Shown here: piece after piece, positions 14,435 through 17,711 of the stretch
How the letters are laid out: each line of letters starts with the position of its first letter
How positions within the stretch are numbered: the stretch's first letter is position 1
From: DRQF01 sp964559135
GTDB taxonomy: Bacteria > Planctomycetota > GCA-002687715 > DRQF01
Reading direction: 5' to 3'
DNA length: 17,711 nucleotides
NCBI GenBank assembly: GCA_964559135.1
Contig: CAZLGG010000081.1
Coordinates: 1 to 17,711, forward strand
The notes under the pieces: generated by a model
Told to the model about the DNA's origin: nothing
The model's database searches: none
Seen by the model: only the letters and a program-made list of their open reading frames with translations
Made by a program: the position numbers and the translations under genes

Positions 14435-15451
14435 TCAAGCCTTTCGAATGCGAGACGCGAGCCCCGCGGCAACGACGAGTTGAGGTCCGCTGCTGGCAAG
14501 CAGGTCCTGGTCGATGTCATCGCAAACCGAGATTCCCTCGAAGGGATTGAAGATGGCTGTCGGCTTCTCGAAGATCCGCTCGAACGACTCGCGGAAGAAG
14601 CCAAGGCGAGAGGAACCGCCCGAGAGCATGATCTTGTCCACGGTGTTGCCGTGCTGGCTCTCGAAGTAGTCGAAGGAGAGTTGCAACTCGTTGCCCAAAT
14701 CATCGATCGTGGGGAACGCCGCTTCCTTGACGGCCTCATAGTCCTCGCCGGGCGATCGTTTCAGATGCTCGGCCTGAGCCTCATCCACGCCGAGTTTCCT
14801 GGCGATGGAGGAGGTGAAATCGTTTCCGCCGAAGTAAATCTCGCGGGTAAACAGCGCCGATCCGGCCCGGACGATGCTCAAGCTGGTCTTGGACGCCCCC
14901 ACGTCGACGAAAGCCACGACGTCCTCGGACAGCGCTTCATCGCCGGCGACGAGTTCGTAGGCATTTCCCAGGGCGAATGCGTCAACGTCCACGATTTCGG
15001 GGGTGACACCCGCCTTCTGGCACATCCCGATGTGGTGCTCGAGGACTGTGTCCTTCACCGCCACCAGGAGGACGTCCGCATTCGTGCCGGGGTCCGCGTC
15101 CCCCAATCTTTGGCAGTCCAGGACGCACTCGTCGAGGGTGAAGGGGATGTACTTTTCGGCCTCGAAGATGATGGCATTTCTCAATTCGTCGTCGTTCATG
15201 GCGACCATGTTGAGATGCCTCACGATCACCATCTTTCCGGAGACGGAGGTGACGACGCTCTTCGTGCGAAAACCTCCTTCCTTCAGAAGGTTGGTGACCG
15301 CTTCGACACAGTCGGCCGGGTCTTCACTGCTCAGCTCGATCTGGCCGAATCCAGTGACCTGAAGTTCCTTCCCGGCTCGCGTCAACTCGACGGCCTTGAC
15401 CGCTGAACTGCCGATGTCGAGACCTACGACGCTCTTGGACGCCTTGAACAT
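14435..15451 (-). CDS. pilM: Type IV pilus assembly protein PilM
   Basis: Cytoplasmic actin-like (FtsA-fold) protein that binds ATP and the N-terminal peptide of PilN, tying the inner-membrane complex to the cytoplasmic motors. 338 aa, family length. Seen: phosphate-1 LDIGSSAVKAVEL (11-23), helix EAEKYIPFTLDE (97-108), phosphate-2 FVDVGASKTSLSIVR (181-195), FGGNDFTSSIA (207-217) and adenosine-motif MLSGGSSRL (275-283). ATG 15449-15451 (MFKASKSVVGLDIG) is chosen because the domain starts there and GGAG lies 10 nt upstream; the frame is open 75 codons further but that part crosses the intergenic region and is not PilM-like. It heads the pilM-N-O/P-Q group. Confidence 0.95.
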   Translation of the reverse strand: MFKASKSVVGLDIGSSAVKAVELTRAGKELQVTGFGQIELSSEDPADCVEAVTNLLKEGGFRTKSVVTSVSGKMVIVRHLNMVAMNDDELRNAIIFEAEKYIPFTLDECVLDCQRLGDADPGTNADVLLVAVKDTVLEHHIGMCQKAGVTPEIVDVDAFALGNAYELVAGDEALSEDVVAFVDVGASKTSLSIVRAGSALFTREIYFGGNDFTSSIARKLGVDEAQAEHLKRSPGEDYEAVKEAAFPTIDDLGNELQLSFDYFESQHGNTVDKIMLSGGSSRLGFFRESFERIFEKPTAIFNPFEGISVCDDIDQDLLASSGPQLVVAAGLASRIRKA

Positions 15452-15482
15452 GATGAGGTGTCTCCAGCCTCTCCCGGTGTGA

Positions 15483-15537
15483 TCCGTGCATACATTCACG
15501 GACTCATTCGATACAGATATCGGAAGGCGCCCCTTCC
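15483..15537. repeat. Two small inverted repeats in the pilM upstream region
   Basis: TCCGTG/CACGGA (15483-15488 / 15497-15502, 8-nt loop) and GGAAGG/CCTTCC (15522-15527 / 15532-15537, 4-nt loop) lie 30-90 nt before the pilM start, next to an A+T-richer core (15500-15580). This 227-nt gap after ptsI is the expected site of the pilus operon promoter. No clean -35/-10 pair could be assigned, so these may be operator or leader structures or chance. Confidence 0.3.
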
Positions 15538-15678
15538 AGTCTTTAGAAAACGTATGAATCGTGTACTGAAAGAATATGCGGAAGGGATGAGGAAGGGGGT
15601 CCGGGGACGACATATTCACCCTCCCCCCGCGTGTCTCCTCCGCCGTGGGGCGGTCTTCACCCGGGCCGAAGGGCACCG

Positions 15679-17415
15679 TCAGAGGAGCGAGCCGGCCCCT
15701 TCGTGGAAACGATCCAAAAGGACGCGGACCTCGTCGGCCGAAGGGGCATCGACGGCGTCCTCGACGAGGTCATTGCAGTGGGAGACATACAGGCGTCGCA
15801 GGGCCCGCTTCACCGATGCGATCTGCGGGGGAGCCATGCTCAGGTTCCGGATGCCCAAGCCGAGGAGCAAGGGGAGATACCAGGGGTCCCCCGCCGTCTC
15901 GCCGCAGACGCTGAGGTAGCGACCATTCTTCCTTGCCGCTCGGACGACCTCCTTCATGAGACGGAGAATCGCCGGATGCCACGGAGTGTAGAGAGAGGCC
16001 ACGCGCTGATTGGTGCGATCGACTCCCAGCGTGTACTGGGTGAGATCATTCGTCCCGATGCTGAAGAAATCCGCCTCCCGTGCAAGCTTGCGCGCATCCA
16101 AGGCCGCCGACGGCAACTCGATCATCGTCCCGATCGGAAGCTGCTCGTCGAACTGTTCCCCTCTTTCGCGTAGCTCATCCTTCGCACGCTCGAGGACCGC
16201 GCGAGCCTTACGGAACTCTCCAAGATCCATGATCATCGGAAACATCAATCGCACCTTCCCATGGACGGCGGCTCTCAAGACGGCACGCAGCTGGGTGCGG
16301 AAAAACTCCTCGTGCTCGAGAGACAACCGAATGGCTCTTTGGCCCATGAAAGGATTCAGTTCCTTGAACCCGGACCCGTGACGTCGGTCGAACTTGTCCG
16401 CGCCAAAATCGATGCTTCGGATGGCCAACATTCCGCCGTCGACACCTTCGACGGCCTCGCGATAGATCCGGTATTGTTCCTCTTCGCTGATGGGACTCGT
16501 GCGACCGAGGAAGAGGAATTCGGTGCGAAAGAGCCCAACGCCCCGCGCCCCGGACTCGACGACCCGGGGGATGTCCTCTTTCGTCTCGATGTTGCAGTAG
16601 AGTCGAAGTTCCTGGCCGTCTCGAGTGACGCTGGGCCGACCGCGTTCCAGGGCGGCGGTCGCGGTGAGGCGCCGAGCCTTCCTCCGCCGCTGACGATAGT
16701 CGATCAGGGTCTCTTCGTCCGGATCGACGATCACCTCTCCGCGAAACCCATCGATGATCACCGTCGAGTCGAGGGCGACGGACTCCGTGAGCCCGTGGAC
16801 GGCGACGACCGCGGGAAGCCCCAGTGCACGAGCGAGAATGGCCGTGTGGGAGGCCCAGCTTCCCCGCTCCGTCGCGATTCCCAGCACCTTCTCTCGATCG
16901 AGGTCGGCCGCCTGCGCGGGGGTCAAGTCCTCAGCCATGACGATGCGCTGGCGATCCAGTTTGGCGACCTGCTCGAGGCGGCGTCCCATCAGGTTGTTGA
17001 TGACCCTGTGCTCGATGTCGATCAGGTCCGCAACCTTGCTGGCAAAGGTCGGATTGTTGATGGATTGCAGTCTTTCGTTGAGTCGCTCGATGGTTCGGGA
17101 GACCGCGAATTCGGCGGAACAGTGCTCCCGTTCGATGGCACGACGGATTTCCGATTTGAGAAAATCGTCGTTCAAAAACTCGACGGAGGTCTGGATGATC
17201 GTTCTCACCTCCTCCTGCTCCGATCCGATCTCCTTGAGAAAAGTCTGGATCTCCTTCTCGGTCTTCTTCATCGCCCTATCGAGGCGTTTCAGTTCCCCCT
17301 GGACCTTCTCGGGCGGAACGTAGCTCTCCTTCACCTTCACTTCCCGTGAAGTCACAACGGTGATCGGTCCGATCGCGATGCCGTCGGAGACCTTCTGCCC
17401 CTTGAGTCGTTTCAT
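15679..17415 (-). CDS. ptsI: Phosphoenolpyruvate-protein phosphotransferase (PTS Enzyme I)
   Basis: Takes phosphate from PEP and passes it to HPr. 578 aa, close to the 575 of E. coli EI. N-terminal swivelling/HPr-binding region 1-230 with the phospho-His in GSWASHTAILAR (His190), then the TIM-barrel PEP domain: LFRTEFLFLGR (295-305), RSIDFGADK (333-341), NPFMGQRAIR (354-363), IGTNDLTQYTLGVDRTN (453-469), and the active-site Cys in SVCGETAGD (Cys504). The sequence before His190 (ATERGSWASH) differs a little from the usual GGRTSH. ATG 17413-17415 overlaps the ptsH stop as ATGA, giving coupled translation; a longer open frame upstream lies over ptsH and is not used. Confidence 0.97.
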   Translation of the reverse strand: MKRLKGQKVSDGIAIGPITVVTSREVKVKESYVPPEKVQGELKRLDRAMKKTEKEIQTFLKEIGSEQEEVRTIIQTSVEFLNDDFLKSEIRRAIEREHCSAEFAVSRTIERLNERLQSINNPTFASKVADLIDIEHRVINNLMGRRLEQVAKLDRQRIVMAEDLTPAQAADLDREKVLGIATERGSWASHTAILARALGLPAVVAVHGLTESVALDSTVIIDGFRGEVIVDPDEETLIDYRQRRRKARRLTATAALERGRPSVTRDGQELRLYCNIETKEDIPRVVESGARGVGLFRTEFLFLGRTSPISEEEQYRIYREAVEGVDGGMLAIRSIDFGADKFDRRHGSGFKELNPFMGQRAIRLSLEHEEFFRTQLRAVLRAAVHGKVRLMFPMIMDLGEFRKARAVLERAKDELRERGEQFDEQLPIGTMIELPSAALDARKLAREADFFSIGTNDLTQYTLGVDRTNQRVASLYTPWHPAILRLMKEVVRAARKNGRYLSVCGETAGDPWYLPLLLGLGIRNLSMAPPQIASVKRALRRLYVSHCNDLVEDAVDAPSADEVRVLLDRFHEGAGSLL

Positions 17416-17699
17416 GTGTTCATCTCGTCGAATCCCCGACGAACCAGTTCGATGAGCGCCCGGACGCCTTCCGCCGCATCGGGGCCCTCTCCCGTGATGT
17501 GCAATTCCGTTCCCTGCGTGGCAACGAGCGTCATCACCTCCATGATCGACGACGCATCCGCACATACATCTTCAGTCGGGTTCTCGATGTGTAGAGTAGC
17601 CTCGAATTGTGCGGCCGTCTTGACGATCATCGCGGACGGGCGGGCATGGATGCCTTGGGGGTTCGGAACGACGACCTTCTCTTCGACGATCTGGGACAT
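17412..17699 (-). CDS. ptsH: PTS phosphocarrier protein HPr
   Basis: Small cytoplasmic carrier receiving phosphate from Enzyme I. 95 aa, slightly longer than the usual 85-90. Active-site His18 in NPQGIHARPSAMIV (13-26). The second site corresponds to Ser46 of Gram-positive HPr: Ser51 in DASSIMEVMTL (48-58), with Glu where the family usually has Gly, so control by HPr kinase is possible but unproven. The C-terminal EGPDAAEGVRALIELVRRGF (71-90) is typical. ATG 17697-17699 sits in CTGATG, which would overlap the stop of a gene continuing past the right edge. Only 12 nt of upstream sequence are present, so the ribosome site cannot be judged. No EII component is in the window. Confidence 0.96.
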   Translation of the reverse strand: MSQIVEEKVVVPNPQGIHARPSAMIVKTAAQFEATLHIENPTEDVCADASSIMEVMTLVATQGTELHITGEGPDAAEGVRALIELVRRGFDEMNT

Positions 17700-17711
17700 C
17701 AGGTGTTGACT

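Noticed and set aside
13631..15406. 591-codon open frame on the plus strand
   Set aside because: It lies antisense to pilM, pilN and the PilO-like gene, all with clear family motifs. Long antisense frames are expected in G+C-rich coding DNA, and the translation shows no recognisable domain.
15522..15540. Possible sigma54 (-24/-12) promoter around TGGAAGGGGCGCC before pilM
   Set aside because: The GG-N10-GC spacing and the TTGC element are not met; the match is only to the inverted repeat.
15452..15676. 75-residue N-terminal extension of PilM
   Set aside because: It passes through the intergenic inverted repeats and the PilM fold begins exactly at the ATG at 15451, which has its own ribosome site.
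17416..17565. 50-residue N-terminal extension of Enzyme I
   Set aside because: It lies wholly over ptsH in another frame; the ATGA overlap start gives the normal Enzyme I length.

Overview
The window looks like ordinary chromosome from a G+C-rich diderm (Gram-negative-type) bacterium. Every supportable gene is on the minus strand. Diderm evidence is an outer-membrane secretin with a signal peptide, type IV pilus alignment genes, and a lipoprotein with a lipobox. The divergent MnmE-like GTPase next to coaX, plus the pilMN(O/P)Q genes, makes me lean weakly towards Planctomycetota or a deltaproteobacteria-like lineage. No rRNA or marker gene settles this. I see no phage, IS element, CRISPR array, tRNA or rRNA.

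In the direction of transcription (right to left) the layout is: (1) ptsH and ptsI, overlapping by 4 bp, encoding the general phosphotransferase proteins HPr and Enzyme I with no sugar permease in view. (2) A type IV pilus assembly block: pilM, pilN, a long PilO-type protein carrying a C-terminal PilP/GspB-like domain, then after a 275-nt gap a secretin (pilQ-like) ending in a very strong terminator. (3) An RNA/ribosome block: ribonuclease G/E, L21 (rplU) with its own candidate promoter and a structured leader, L27 (rpmA), a strong hairpin, then the ribosome-associated GTPase obg. (4) pilT, the pilus retraction ATPase, with its own terminator. (5) A block of a GspC-like PDZ protein, coaX (pantothenate kinase III), an MnmE-like GTPase and pyrB (aspartate carbamoyltransferase). 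(6) A 378-nt intergenic stretch with a good sigma70-like promoter driving an unidentified lipoprotein that runs off the left edge.

The pilus genes fit one machine. PilM, PilN and the PilO/P protein would form the inner-membrane alignment complex, the secretin the outer-membrane channel, and PilT the retraction motor. The GspC-like protein may be an extra inner-membrane/periplasmic connector to a secretin. PilB, PilC, PilD and pilins are not in the window.

I found no wholly new system. The observations most worth checking are: a PyrB whose C-terminus carries a PyrI-type zinc domain (C-x4-C...C-x2-C) without the nucleotide-binding allosteric domain; an MnmE homologue that has lost the NKxD specificity motif and the catalytic C-terminal Cys; the PilO-PilP/GspB-like composite protein; an orphan GspC-like gene; and a promoter-plus-hairpin leader in front of rplU that could be an autoregulatory site.
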